A stretch of DNA of 41,956 bases from Caryophanon tenue (GTDB lineage Bacteria > Bacillota > Bacilli > Bacillales_A > Planococcaceae), in the NCBI RefSeq assembly GCF_001700315.1, contig NZ_MASJ01000010.1, positions 1-41,956 on the forward strand, in the 5' to 3' direction. Both the position numbers and the translations under genes were made by a program. The notes beneath the pieces were generated by a model that worked only from the letters and a program-made list of their open reading frames with translations, was not told the origin of the DNA and made no database searches. Numbering within the stretch: position 1 is the stretch's first letter; each line of letters begins with the position of its first letter. Positions 8,345-16,292 of the stretch are shown here, piece after piece.

Positions 8345-8767
8345 ATGACTGAACAACAAGATTTCGAGCAAGTAATTAATGGTAAAGACAAACATTATTC
8401 TGATGATAAATTTATAAAGAAAGTACAATCGAACGGCTTACAACTAGGGTTTAAAGCATTGCATGCCGCAACGACATTATTTGTAGCATTGAAAAGCCCA
8501 CAAATGCCTAACTCGCAAAAGCTTATTATTTTAGGTGCGCTTGGTTATTTAATTTTACCGATTGATTTAGTAGCAGACTTTTTACCGGTTATCGGTTTAG
8601 CTGACGATGCACTTATTATTATTAAAGCGGTGATGTCGGTGTACAACCATGTTGATGACAGTATGGAACAAGAGGCACATATGCTGCTAAAAAAATGGTT
8701 TGGTGACCGTTACACATATGAAGGTTCGCTTGAAACGATTGTAGTTGAGGAAAAGGATGAGCTATAA
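8345..8767 (+). CDS. YkvA-family (DUF1232) membrane protein
   Basis: This 140-residue protein contains the DUF1232 core, with LGYLILPIDLVADFLPVIG followed by LADDALII at about residues 67-95. The family is widespread in Bacillales, and its function is unknown. The core probably forms one hydrophobic hairpin in the membrane. The start is the ATG at 8345, 7 bases after GGAGGAG (8331-8337); the TTG at 8339 is too close. It lies 48 bases after the glycosyltransferase-like gene and 23 bases before the transglutaminase-like gene, suggesting one transcript. Confidence 0.85.
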   Translation: MTEQQDFEQVINGKDKHYSDDKFIKKVQSNGLQLGFKALHAATTLFVALKSPQMPNSQKLIILGALGYLILPIDLVADFLPVIGLADDALIIIKAVMSVYNHVDDSMEQEAHMLLKKWFGDRYTYEGSLETIVVEEKDEL

Positions 8768-8790
8768 AAGCGCAAGGAGGTTGCCGTACT

Positions 8791-9699
8791 GTGCGTAAAC
8801 TATTGACGATCGCTGTATTATTGTTCTTTGGTTGGGCAGTGTACGGTGTTGTAGAGGACTATGAAGAAGCTGGACTTTCTTTTGAAGAGATGAAAAGCTT
8901 CATGAGTGGTGTCGCAGATGAGGCGATTGACACGACCGTGACGATTGCACAAGGTGACCCCATTACAATCGACGAACAAGAAGAAGTTGTTGTAACATCT
9001 ACTGCAGTCACAACAACGGAGCAATTAGCCGATGCTTTTTATGCACATTTATCGAATTGGGACACGAAGTTCACCATTGAATTTGAAGGTGATACAACGA
9101 CACTAGGCACGATGTTAGATGAAGCATATGAAGCTGCCAAAACACGCAACGGTTATGTGTTAGGGCATTTAGAGAAAATGAATTTAACATATGAGTACAC
9201 GTCAACACGTGCGACAATTACAGTGTTGCAAAGCTATTTAACGGATGCACACCAAGAACAATTCGTTGATGCGCAAGTACGTCAAATTTTGCCGACGATT
9301 GTGCATGATGCAATGACCGAGAAAGAAAAGGTATTAGCCGTGAATGATTTCATTGTACGTCAAACTGTGTATGGAACAGCAACAAATGCAAGTCCGCACA
9401 GTGCATTTGCGGTATTAATGGAAGGCCAAGCAGTATGCCAAGGCTATGCGTTACTTGCGTACAAAATGATTGATTTACTCAATATTGATGTATTGTATGT
9501 AACCGGTGAAGCGGGTGGCGTTGGTCATGCGTGGAATTTAGTTTATGTCGATCATACATGGCAACATTTAGATACGACATGGAATGACCCAGTACCTGAT
9601 CGCGGTGATAAAGTATCAGATACCTATGCATTTTTAACGGATGAAGAGCTGTTACAAACACATACTTGGGTACGTGCTAATTATCCGCAAGCTTTATAA
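8791..9699 (+). CDS. Transglutaminase-like (protease-fold) exported protein
   Basis: This 302-residue protein has an N-terminal hydrophobic segment (residues about 3-19) that is a signal peptide or anchor, so the rest is outside the membrane. Residues about 175-270 form a transglutaminase-like core with the triad in order: Cys in GQAVCQGYALL, His in GVGHAWNLVYV and Asp in WQHLDTTWND. Relatives in Bacillus are probable wall- or surface-associated peptidases or cross-linkers of unknown substrate. The GTG start at 8791 is supported by AAGGAGG (8774-8780). Last gene of the adeC-side run before a strong terminator. Confidence 0.88.
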   Translation: MRKLLTIAVLLFFGWAVYGVVEDYEEAGLSFEEMKSFMSGVADEAIDTTVTIAQGDPITIDEQEEVVVTSTAVTTTEQLADAFYAHLSNWDTKFTIEFEGDTTTLGTMLDEAYEAAKTRNGYVLGHLEKMNLTYEYTSTRATITVLQSYLTDAHQEQFVDAQVRQILPTIVHDAMTEKEKVLAVNDFIVRQTVYGTATNASPHSAFAVLMEGQAVCQGYALLAYKMIDLLNIDVLYVTGEAGGVGHAWNLVYVDHTWQHLDTTWNDPVPDRGDKVSDTYAFLTDEELLQTHTWVRANYPQAL

Positions 9700-9745
9700 C
9701 CAACTATGATACAATGTATCACTTGAAAAAAAGGTATAATATGCG

Positions 9746-9788
9746 AAAAGCCTCCTCTAGCTGTGAAAAACAGCTAGAGGAGGCTTTT
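9746..9788. terminator. Strong bidirectional terminator
   Basis: An 18-bp perfect stem, 9746-9763 with 9771-9788, has a 7-base loop. It begins with AAAA and ends with TTTT. It separates the plus-strand transglutaminase-like gene from the minus-strand EamA gene, whose stop codon abuts it. Confidence 0.96.
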
Positions 9789-10700
9789 TTATGATGTGCT
9801 TTTTGCAAGTGCAGGTTGTTTTTTCATGGACAAATATGTCGGTAATATCATGCCAAATATCACTAAAATAATGCCGCTAACTTGAATCATTGTTAAGGCT
9901 TCGTTTAGTACAATAACAGATACTGTAACGGCAACGGGAAGCTCCATGGCGCTTAAAATAGAAGTCATTGCACCACCAACTTTTGGAGCAGCAATCGCAA
10001 AGAGTAAAATCGGCAAAATAATACCGAAAGTACCGAGTAATAAACCGTATTGCCATAAATCCTCAGTAAAGAGTGTACCGTTCCAGACAATTTCCGGCGC
10101 TAAAAAAACGCTCGTCACAACTAACGCGACAAATGACATAATGGTCATACGTGAAATCGTAGTGACACCATCTACCTGACGTGAATTATATTGTAATGTT
10201 AGGGCAAAGGATAATGCGGCAAGTAAACCGAACACCCAGCCTTTCCAGTGAATATTACTTAAATCTGTATCCAGTACACCGGCTGATAAAATTGTACCGA
10301 CAAATAATATTGTAAGTGAGATTAGTTCGATGCGTGTCGGCAAGCGGCGTTTAAAGAAGCAATCTAAAAATGTGCCAATCCATGTAAATTGGAACAGCAT
10401 AACAACAGCTAATGATGCAGGTAAATAGTTCAGTGACTCACCGTACACAATACCTGTACAGCCTGTAAAAATACCGGCAATAATCACCGTTTTCCAGCCC
10501 TCTTTTGTCATGTTTGGCAATTTACGCTGCGTCGCGATAAATAATGTAATCGCTAATAAAAAGCCAATGACATATTGGCTCGTAATGGCTTCAGCAGATG
10601 TGAAGCCTGCGCTCATTGCAACTTTTACAATGGTCGATAAAATACCGTAACTACTTGCAGCAATCACAATAAGTAACGGGTATAAAAGTAAACCTTTCAA
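9789..10700 (-). CDS. EamA-family (DMT) transporter
   Basis: The 303 residues are almost entirely hydrophobic, with about ten predicted membrane helices arranged as two EamA repeats (about 5-140 and 150-295), the drug/metabolite transporter architecture. Substrates in this family include amino acids, sugars and other metabolites, and this one cannot be assigned. The start is read as TTG at 10700, with GAGGGA just upstream on the minus strand. It lies 16 bases downstream of the GNAT gene on the same strand, so the two are probably one operon. Confidence 0.85.
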   Translation of the reverse strand: MKGLLLYPLLIVIAASSYGILSTIVKVAMSAGFTSAEAITSQYVIGFLLAITLFIATQRKLPNMTKEGWKTVIIAGIFTGCTGIVYGESLNYLPASLAVVMLFQFTWIGTFLDCFFKRRLPTRIELISLTILFVGTILSAGVLDTDLSNIHWKGWVFGLLAALSFALTLQYNSRQVDGVTTISRMTIMSFVALVVTSVFLAPEIVWNGTLFTEDLWQYGLLLGTFGIILPILLFAIAAPKVGGAMTSILSAMELPVAVTVSVIVLNEALTMIQVSGIILVIFGMILPTYLSMKKQPALAKSTS

Positions 10701-10716
10701 TACAATCCCTCGATTT

Positions 10717-11274
10717 CTATACGTTCTTCACCATATGATGAAATGGTTCGTTAATAATGTGCCATGGTTCAGTGACTGTATAGCCGATTCGTTCATATAG
10801 TTGACGAGCACGTATTTTTTGCTCCTCGACATTTAGTGAAATCTTCGTAAAGCCACGGCGCTGTGCTTCTTGCTCGGCAAACTGAAGCAGCAATGTGCCA
10901 ATCCCTTTTCCGCGACCTGCTTCATGTACACAAACGGTATCGATATAAAATTCATCATCATGCGCTTCTACATCAATAATGATATCTTTGCCGTGCGCTG
11001 CTAAATACTGCTCAAGCTGACGGTCAAGTGTGCGTCCTGTCGCTCCATCATATAATACAGCAATGCCAACAATTTGCGCGCCATCTTTTGCAACAAATGT
11101 ATGCGCATAAGAATGGCGATTATTTGTTTTTGTAATCAGCTCTTCTAATGTAGCTAATACTTTGTCAGGTTGTTCCTCACCTGTTAAACGATTAGCGATA
11201 TCTCCTATAGCATCAACAATAAGCGGTGCAATAGAAGATGCATCCGCAGGCGTTGCTTGTATAATTTGAATCAT
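10717..11274 (-). CDS. GNAT-family N-acetyltransferase
   Basis: This 185-residue protein has a classic GNAT core. The beta-4 strand YIDTVCVHEAGRGKGIGTLL (about 112-131) carries the acetyl-CoA pyrophosphate loop R-G-x-G-I-G, and a LYERIGYT motif lies near the C-terminus. It transfers acetyl from acetyl-CoA to an unknown amine in the cytoplasm. The start at 11274 is preferred because AGGAGG is 7 bases upstream; the adjacent ATG at 11277 is only 4 bases away. First gene of a two-gene minus-strand unit with the EamA transporter. Confidence 0.88.
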   Translation of the reverse strand: MIQIIQATPADASSIAPLIVDAIGDIANRLTGEEQPDKVLATLEELITKTNNRHSYAHTFVAKDGAQIVGIAVLYDGATGRTLDRQLEQYLAAHGKDIIIDVEAHDDEFYIDTVCVHEAGRGKGIGTLLLQFAEQEAQRRGFTKISLNVEEQKIRARQLYERIGYTVTEPWHIINEPFHHMVKNV

Positions 11275-11447
11275 CATAAATCCTCCTAAAAATGTGGTGA
11301 TAGTTACATGTTCCGTCCATAAGTATAGCAAACTTGTGAACAACATACACAAATCGAACTTTTTCAATAAGTCTAAATTTTTATATTTGCATGTGTTTCG
11401 TGGTAATCTTGAGTAATAATATTTTTTTCGGAGGGAAAGAACAAGTT

Positions 11448-12392
11448 ATGAGTCAGGCGGATAGAGATTTTATTCTCGTATACGGAGATGCATTTGTAGA
11501 TTTTATTGCGAAAGATCAAACGAACACGGAGTTTGTGAAATATTTAGGTGGCGCGACAATTAACGTAGCAGCAGGTATTAGCCGTATTGGTGCACCGTCA
11601 GCATTAATTACCATTACAGGCGATGATGAAACATCAGAATTTGTACGTAATGAAATTGCAAACGAAGGCGTGAATATGGACTATGCGATTTTTGATGCCA
11701 CAAAGCGTGTAAGTGGTGTATATGTACACTTAACGGAAAATTGTGAGCGTGTATTTAAAGATTATATGGATGAAACACCAGATTTACAAGTAACAGCCGC
11801 ACAATTAGACGAAAAAGCGTTTAAACGTGCATCTGTATTAAATGTATGTTCAGGTACAATGTTCCATGAAACAGCGTTAGAGACAACGCGCCGTGCTGTA
11901 GAGTTAGCAAAGGATAATGGTGTGATTGTGGCAATTGATGCAAATATCCGTCCGTTGCGTTGGCCAAGTGAAGACATTTGTCGTGAAACGATTTCGTCAT
12001 TCTTTGAAGATGCGGATATTTTAAAGCTGACAGATGATGAGTTATTCTTCCTGACAGAAACAACAACAATCGAAGACGGTTTAGCCGTGTTAAATGATTT
12101 ATTAATTCCAATTGTACTTGTGACAGTTGGAAAAAATGGTGCGTATGCTGTATTAAATGGTGAAGTTATTCACGTACCGGTAGAAAAAGTAGTGCCTGTT
12201 GATACAACGGGTGCAGGAGATGCGTTCATGTCAGGTGTGTTACGCTATGTGCATTACAATAGCTTACCAACAACACCCGCTGAGCTAACAAAATGTGTCG
12301 CATTCGGTAATGAATTAGGTGCACGTGCTGCAACAAAGCCAGGCGCATTAACAGCTTTACCACATTACGATGAAATTAAACATTTACTATAA
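11448..12392 (+). CDS. PfkB-family carbohydrate kinase (fructokinase-like)
   Basis: The 314 residues carry both PfkB signatures: GGATINVAAGISRIG (about 36-50) and DTTGAGDAFMSGVL (about 249-262), where the Asp of GAGD is the catalytic base. It phosphorylates a sugar with ATP. Overall pattern suggests a fructokinase or a related 2-keto sugar kinase, but the substrate is not certain. GGAGGG lies about 12 bases before the chosen ATG, slightly far. It stands alone; no PTS, transporter or hydrolase gene is adjacent. No terminator occurs until 12643, so its message may run through the structured element at 12430-12675. Confidence 0.88.
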   Translation: MSQADRDFILVYGDAFVDFIAKDQTNTEFVKYLGGATINVAAGISRIGAPSALITITGDDETSEFVRNEIANEGVNMDYAIFDATKRVSGVYVHLTENCERVFKDYMDETPDLQVTAAQLDEKAFKRASVLNVCSGTMFHETALETTRRAVELAKDNGVIVAIDANIRPLRWPSEDICRETISSFFEDADILKLTDDELFFLTETTTIEDGLAVLNDLLIPIVLVTVGKNGAYAVLNGEVIHVPVEKVVPVDTTGAGDAFMSGVLRYVHYNSLPTTPAELTKCVAFGNELGARAATKPGALTALPHYDEIKHLL

Positions 12393-12429
12393 TAAAATAC
12401 TTGTATATTCCTGACACGCGTGTTTAAAT

Positions 12430-12675
12430 TAAGCAGGAGCATTCATTCAATGACAAAATTGAGGGTCATTCGTTGAGCGAAAGACAATGGTGCTACATAT
12501 TGTAATTGGCAATACGCTTGGGATGAGGAGAACATGACAAGTATGTTGTGAATTCGTATGTACTTACCGTTAGTACAGACTAATGCATTGTCTTTTCACT
12601 GGAGAAACAACGAATTTTTGAATGAAGCAAGTAAACGAGAGTCCGACTATGTGTCCACATAGTCGGGCTTTTTTT
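12430..12675 (+). ncRNA. Candidate structured RNA with nested stems and three 7-base-loop hairpins
   Basis: The 414-base gap between the PfkB gene and the yxlE-like gene holds no credible ORF but folds strikingly. P1 is TTCATTCAA (12442-12450) with TTGAATGAA (12618-12626). P2 is ATTCGTTG (12468-12475) with CAACGAAT (12608-12615). P3 is AAAGACAATG (12480-12489) with CATTGTCTTT (12586-12595). All are perfect and correctly nested. Inside P3 lie three hairpins, each with a 7-base loop: 12498-12502/12510-12514, 12531-12535/12543-12547 and 12559-12564/12572-12577. A terminator follows at 12643. It could be an independent RNA or a structured 3' UTR. A weak promoter-like pair (TTGTAT, 17 bases, TTAAAT) lies near 12400-12430. 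It matches no RNA family I recognise. Confidence 0.5.
12643..12675 (+). terminator. Terminator after the structured element
   Basis: CCGACTATG (12643-12651) pairs with CATAGTCGG (12658-12666) around TGTCCA, followed by GC and a run of seven Ts. It ends transcription from the PfkB gene and/or the candidate RNA. Confidence 0.92.
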
Positions 12676-12711
12676 ATCGCTAGTCGTACATGTAGAAAAG
12701 TATCGCAGTGG

Positions 12712-12741
12712 TTGACTTTTGCGTCATAACTCTCGTATAAC
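12712..12741 (+). promoter_or_regulatory. Promoter candidate for the yxlEFG-like operon
   Basis: TTGACT (12712-12717) and TATAAC (12736-12741) are separated by 18 bases and each matches the sigma-A consensus at five of six positions. The overlapping CGTATA (12734-12739) is also the typical -10 of ECF sigma factors. A second perfect TATAAT (12769-12774) lacks a good -35. Which is used is undecided. Confidence 0.45.
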
Positions 12742-12806
12742 TCGCTCTACTTCTTGCGTGATTGTTCTTATAATAAAGATAAAAGAATAACGTAAGAGGT
12801 GAGTTT

Positions 12807-13004
12807 ATGGAAATTTCAACAGAAACATTATTATTAATTGCGCCATTATTTATTGTACAAATTATTTTAATGGTTATTGCGCTACTTGATTTACGTAAAG
12901 TAGCTGCGACACGCGGACCAAAATGGATGTGGGTGTTAATTATTGTCTTTATTAATATGGTTGGACCGATTCTTTACTTTGTTATCGGGAGGAAAGCAGT
13001 ATGA
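12807..13004 (+). CDS. YxlE-like small membrane protein (PLDc_N domain)
   Basis: This 65-residue protein has two membrane helices (about 7-27 and 40-60) joined by a short positive loop with LLDLRKVAATRGPKWMW. This is the pattern of the phospholipase-D/nuclease N-terminal domain found alone in Bacillus subtilis YxlE. There, YxlE takes part in restraining the ECF factor SigY and sits in the sigY-yxlCDEFG operon. Here only the yxlE, yxlF and yxlG equivalents are present, with no sigma factor or YxlD. AAGAGGTGAG precedes the ATG. The stop overlaps the next start by 4 bases. Confidence 0.8.
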   Translation: MEISTETLLLIAPLFIVQIILMVIALLDLRKVAATRGPKWMWVLIIVFINMVGPILYFVIGRKAV

Positions 13005-13891
13005 TGGATATTCAATCACTAACAAAGGTATTTGGTGCACAAACGGTTGTCGACAATGTTAGCTTTACATTAGTACCTCATACGATTACCGCGCTTATTG
13101 GGCCAAACGGTGCGGGAAAAACAACGACATTATCGATGCTAGCAGGCTTATTGCCACCTACAAGTGGTCATATTCATGTAGAAGACCCAACGCCGTTACA
13201 ACAACAAATTGGTTTTTTACCACAGTATCCAAAATTTTTTGAGTGGATGACAGCTTTTGAGTATGTTGAAATGATGGGCAAATTAAGTGGCTTTACGAAT
13301 ATTGAAGCGATGCAACGAGCGCATGAAGTATTGGCGTATGTCGGTCTGCTAGATGCAAAAACGAAGCGGATTGGCAGCTTTTCTGGCGGTATGAAACAGC
13401 GTTTAGGCATTGCGCAAGCCATTTTGCACCGTCCGAAGCTATTAATTTTAGATGAACCAGTGTCAGCGCTTGACCCGCTTGGTCGTAAAACGATGATGAA
13501 TTTACTGCAAGATTTGCAGCAAACGACAACGATTCTGTATTCTACACATATTTTACATGATGCAGAATTTTTGGCCGAGCATGTGCTATTTATGAAGGAT
13601 GGGCGACTAGTAGAGCAAGGCACACTTGCAGCTGTTCAGCAAAAGTTTGAAGCGCCACATATTATCATTACCTTTGCACAAGCAGATGAGGCACGTCAAT
13701 TTGCAAGCCAGTCGACGATGCCGATAGCCGTCGATGAGCGAAGAGCAATCATTGACGTGCAACAAGGCAAACCGACAATGCAATATGTGTTAGAGCATTT
13801 AGCGCAAAGCCCCTTTGACATTGAAAAGGTAGAACACGCACGCTTAACGCTAGAGGAAATTTTTGTGAAGGTGGTTGGTCAAGATGCGTAA
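13001..13891 (+). CDS. ABC transporter ATP-binding protein (YxlF-like)
   Basis: This 296-residue ABC ATPase has Walker A GPNGAGKT (about 34-41), signature FSGGMKQRLG (about 127-136), Walker B LLILDEPVSALD (about 146-157) and the H-loop STHILHDAE. The C-terminal 80 residues form the extra domain common in ABC-2 exporter ATPases. It should power the membrane protein encoded next. It starts at ATGATG, overlapping the yxlE-like stop, and its own end overlaps the permease start by 8 bases, indicating translational coupling. Confidence 0.93.
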   Translation: MMDIQSLTKVFGAQTVVDNVSFTLVPHTITALIGPNGAGKTTTLSMLAGLLPPTSGHIHVEDPTPLQQQIGFLPQYPKFFEWMTAFEYVEMMGKLSGFTNIEAMQRAHEVLAYVGLLDAKTKRIGSFSGGMKQRLGIAQAILHRPKLLILDEPVSALDPLGRKTMMNLLQDLQQTTTILYSTHILHDAEFLAEHVLFMKDGRLVEQGTLAAVQQKFEAPHIIITFAQADEARQFASQSTMPIAVDERRAIIDVQQGKPTMQYVLEHLAQSPFDIEKVEHARLTLEEIFVKVVGQDA

Positions 13892-14666
13892 CTATATCGT
13901 CTTATGCCAAAAAGAATGGCGTGAGCATGTGCGTAATTACCGCATCATTTGGCTACCGCTTGTATTTTTATTATTAGGGATGATGGACCCACTAACGTAT
14001 TATTTTATGGATGATATTTTAAAAAGCGTTGGAAATTTACCAGACGGCATGCAAATTACGATGCCAGACGTTGGCGCAAGCGATATGATTGTATCGACTG
14101 CGGGGCAATTACAGTCGATTGGGATGGTTATTTTTATCGCTATTTATTGTAGTGCCATTAGTGGTGAACGAAAAAACGGTACCGCAACGCTTCTCTATGT
14201 TCGTCCAGTAAGCAGTCGTGCCATTTTTTTAAGCAAATGGACAGTTGCAGCAATGATGACATGTGTTGGCGTGTTTTGCAGTGTTTTGGCGAGTAGTTAC
14301 TATGCGGAAGTTTTATATGGCGGCTTAAATTGGCAGGACGTCATTGTTTTTTACATTCTTTATAGTGTGTGGATGCTTGTCGTCATTACATTTACGTTTG
14401 CGATGAGTGCTTTAACAACAACTGCGATTGCTGCAACAATTTCGCTAATTCTATTTGTTATCGGTTCAATGGCAGATGCTCTAATTGGCACGTATTGGAC
14501 ATATTCACCATTTAAATTACCGTCTTACGCTGTAGATATTGTAAGGGGTGCAGAGGTGCCAGATGCCTTATGGATGACATGTATGATTTGTATCGCTCTT
14601 ATTTTGTTGTCGCTAGTACTCGGGATATACTGTACACATAAAAATCGTCAGCAAACGACGGTTTAA
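13884..14666 (+). CDS. ABC-2 transporter permease (YxlG-like)
   Basis: This 260-residue membrane protein has about six helices and the NosY/ABC-2 pattern: KEWREHVRNYR near the N-terminus, ISGERKNGTATLLYVRPVSS before the second helix group, and a C-terminal hydrophobic end. It pairs with the preceding ATPase, probably as an exporter or self-protection system; the substrate is unknown. The start is taken as ATG 13884, inside the preceding stop region, rather than TTG 13875. GGTGG lies upstream. Its transcript ends in the repeat-borne hairpin at 14727. Confidence 0.9.
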   Translation: MRNYIVLCQKEWREHVRNYRIIWLPLVFLLLGMMDPLTYYFMDDILKSVGNLPDGMQITMPDVGASDMIVSTAGQLQSIGMVIFIAIYCSAISGERKNGTATLLYVRPVSSRAIFLSKWTVAAMMTCVGVFCSVLASSYYAEVLYGGLNWQDVIVFYILYSVWMLVVITFTFAMSALTTTAIAATISLILFVIGSMADALIGTYWTYSPFKLPSYAVDIVRGAEVPDALWMTCMICIALILLSLVLGIYCTHKNRQQTTV

Positions 14667-14699
14667 TGAAGATACGTCCATAAGTGTGCAAGATGAGTA

Positions 14700-14815
14700 T
14701 AAAAGTGGTGGGATTGGGACGGAAAGAAATATCCTTCAGCAACGATAACTGCTGAAGGATATTTTTTTGCTTTTGGTGCTACGCCTATTGAAGTCGCCGT
14801 TTGTGTCGGATGTAC
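14700..14815 (+). repeat. Dispersed intergenic repeat, copy A (internally deleted)
   Basis: This copy shares with copy B (33818-34092) the left block, from AGAAATATCCTTCAGC through TTTTGGTGCTACGCC, and the right block GAAGTCGCCG-TTTGTGTCGGA. About 165 bases of copy B's interior are missing. TTTTGTCTCA (14887-14896), the reverse complement of the TGAGACAAAA in copy B, lies further right. The remaining bases of the 330-base gap before the Fsr gene hold only promoter-like AT-rich DNA with TATAAT at 14931. Confidence 0.75.
14727..14768 (+). terminator. Terminator hairpin carried by repeat copy A
   Basis: A 15-bp perfect stem (14727-14741 with 14750-14764) has an 8-base loop, and the T run continues to 14768. 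It is the only terminator after the yxlG-like gene. The same stem recurs at 33851-33888. Confidence 0.92.
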
Positions 14816-14996
14816 GAGTAAATTTTTGTGATCTCCATGAACTTCATTTTAGTAGTAATGAGATTCTATCTAAGCCCGTCGTTTTATTTTGTCTCAGCAC
14901 GTATAAAAAACTTAATGCACACAAGCTATCTATAATACGTTAAGCTTATAGAAGAAGTTTGATTTTTTTGAATATGTCACGAAAGAAGGGTCAGTC

Positions 14997-16202
14997 ATGA
15001 CGAATAGTAAAGTGGCACAGATGGGCAATCCTGTTTATCCAATGATGGTTGCTATTGGGATCGCCCATTTAATTAACGATTCGATGCAATCGGTTGTGCC
15101 AGCGATGTATCCATTATTAGAGCGTGATATGGGACTAACGTTTACACAGCTCGGGATTATTACACTTGTGCTAAATGTACTTGCTTCTGTATTACAGCCA
15201 GTTGTTGGCTTTATTAGTGATAAAAAGCCGATGCCCTACGCGTTACCTTTAGGGATGGCCAGCTCGTTTATTGGGATTGCACTTATCGCTTTTTCAACGC
15301 AGTATTGGATGATTATCGTATCGGTATGTTTTTTAGGGCTTGGTTCAGCGGTATTCCATCCAGAGGGCTCTCGCGTATCGTTTATGGCAGCCGGGAATAA
15401 ACGGGGTCTTGCACAGTCTATTTATCAAGTGGGCGGAAACTCAGGGCAAGCGTTAGCACCGCTTATTAGTGCGTTTATTTTAGTGCCATTTGGTCAAACG
15501 GGTGCAGCGTATGTACTTGTATTAACAGCAATCGGTATTGTGCTTTTGACGAAAATTTCTGCTTGGTATAAGCGAGAGCTTGAAAAGGAAAAGCTTGCCA
15601 AGGTGAAGCGCACATTAATTTCAAGTTTACCGCCATTAACGAAAAGACAGATCGGCATTGCATTGACCTTGCTAATGGTTATTATTTTTGCGCGTTCGTT
15701 CTATGTAACGAGCATGACGAGTTTTTACGTCTTTTATATTGTCGAGCAATACGGCGTAGCGTTACAAACAGGGCAATTAATTATCTTTATGTTTATGGCA
15801 TGTGGCGTGATCGGTACATTTTTTGGCGGACCATTATCGGATAGAATCGGTCGAAAAAATGTCATTTTGTTATCGGTTGTCGTGCCAATTCCATTATGTA
15901 TTTTATTGCCGTTCGCACCGCTTTGGGCAGCGATGGTGTTGTTAATTATTATCGGTACACTCATTATGATTAGTTTTTCGGTTACCGTTGTGTACGCGCA
16001 GGAGCTTGTACCGACGAAAATCGGTACGATGGCAGGCTTAACGGTTGGTTTTGCATTTGGTATGGGTGGTATTGGTGGCGTAGTGATTGGCGTACTAATT
16101 GATACGTATGGGCTTGATACAACGATGATTGTCCTCGCATTGTTAACCATTTTAATGCTTGTTGCGGTGTTTTTACCGAAAGACAATGCACAAACACGTT
16201 GA
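14997..16202 (+). CDS. MFS transporter, fosmidomycin-resistance (Fsr) type
   Basis: This 401-residue protein has about twelve membrane helices and the Fsr-family N-terminus, with GIAHLINDSMQSVVPAMYPL (about 21-40) and FHPEGSR (about 121-127). The MFS loop GGPLSDRIGRKN occurs about 278-289. Family members are proton-driven drug exporters; Escherichia coli Fsr confers fosmidomycin resistance. The actual substrate here is not known. The ATG at 14997 follows GAAAGAAGGG. It is a single-gene unit, flanked by repeat copy A and its own terminator at 16209. Confidence 0.9.
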   Translation: MTNSKVAQMGNPVYPMMVAIGIAHLINDSMQSVVPAMYPLLERDMGLTFTQLGIITLVLNVLASVLQPVVGFISDKKPMPYALPLGMASSFIGIALIAFSTQYWMIIVSVCFLGLGSAVFHPEGSRVSFMAAGNKRGLAQSIYQVGGNSGQALAPLISAFILVPFGQTGAAYVLVLTAIGIVLLTKISAWYKRELEKEKLAKVKRTLISSLPPLTKRQIGIALTLLMVIIFARSFYVTSMTSFYVFYIVEQYGVALQTGQLIIFMFMACGVIGTFFGGPLSDRIGRKNVILLSVVVPIPLCILLPFAPLWAAMVLLIIIGTLIMISFSVTVVYAQELVPTKIGTMAGLTVGFAFGMGGIGGVVIGVLIDTYGLDTTMIVLALLTILMLVAVFLPKDNAQTR

Positions 16203-16208
16203 AAATTG

Positions 16209-16237
16209 TTCAGCCATATACGGCTGAATAATTTTTT
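16209..16237 (+). terminator. Terminator of the Fsr-type gene
   Basis: TTCAGCC (16209-16215) pairs with GGCTGAA (16222-16228) around a 6-base loop, followed by TAATTTTTT. It starts 6 bases past the stop codon. Confidence 0.88.
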
Positions 16238-16292
16238 CATCACAAAATCATTATTTTACAATTATATATTAGTGAAAGTTGAGGATTTTTAA

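Noticed and set aside
12393-12640. Known riboswitch or T-box as the identity of the structured element
   Set aside because: No T-box bulge, SAM, lysine, TPP, FMN, M-box or cobalamin consensus was recognised, and a terminator closes it before the next gene, so it does not look like a leader of yxlEFG.
14700-14896. Insertion sequence with terminal inverted repeats
   Set aside because: TGAGACAAAA-like and TTTTGTCTCA ends occur, but there is no transposase frame and no visible target duplication, so it is treated as a small dispersed repeat only.
15734-16243. Minus-strand open frame of 169 codons opposite the Fsr-type gene
   Set aside because: It lies wholly opposite a well-supported MFS gene, has a composition typical of shadow frames and shows no domain pattern.
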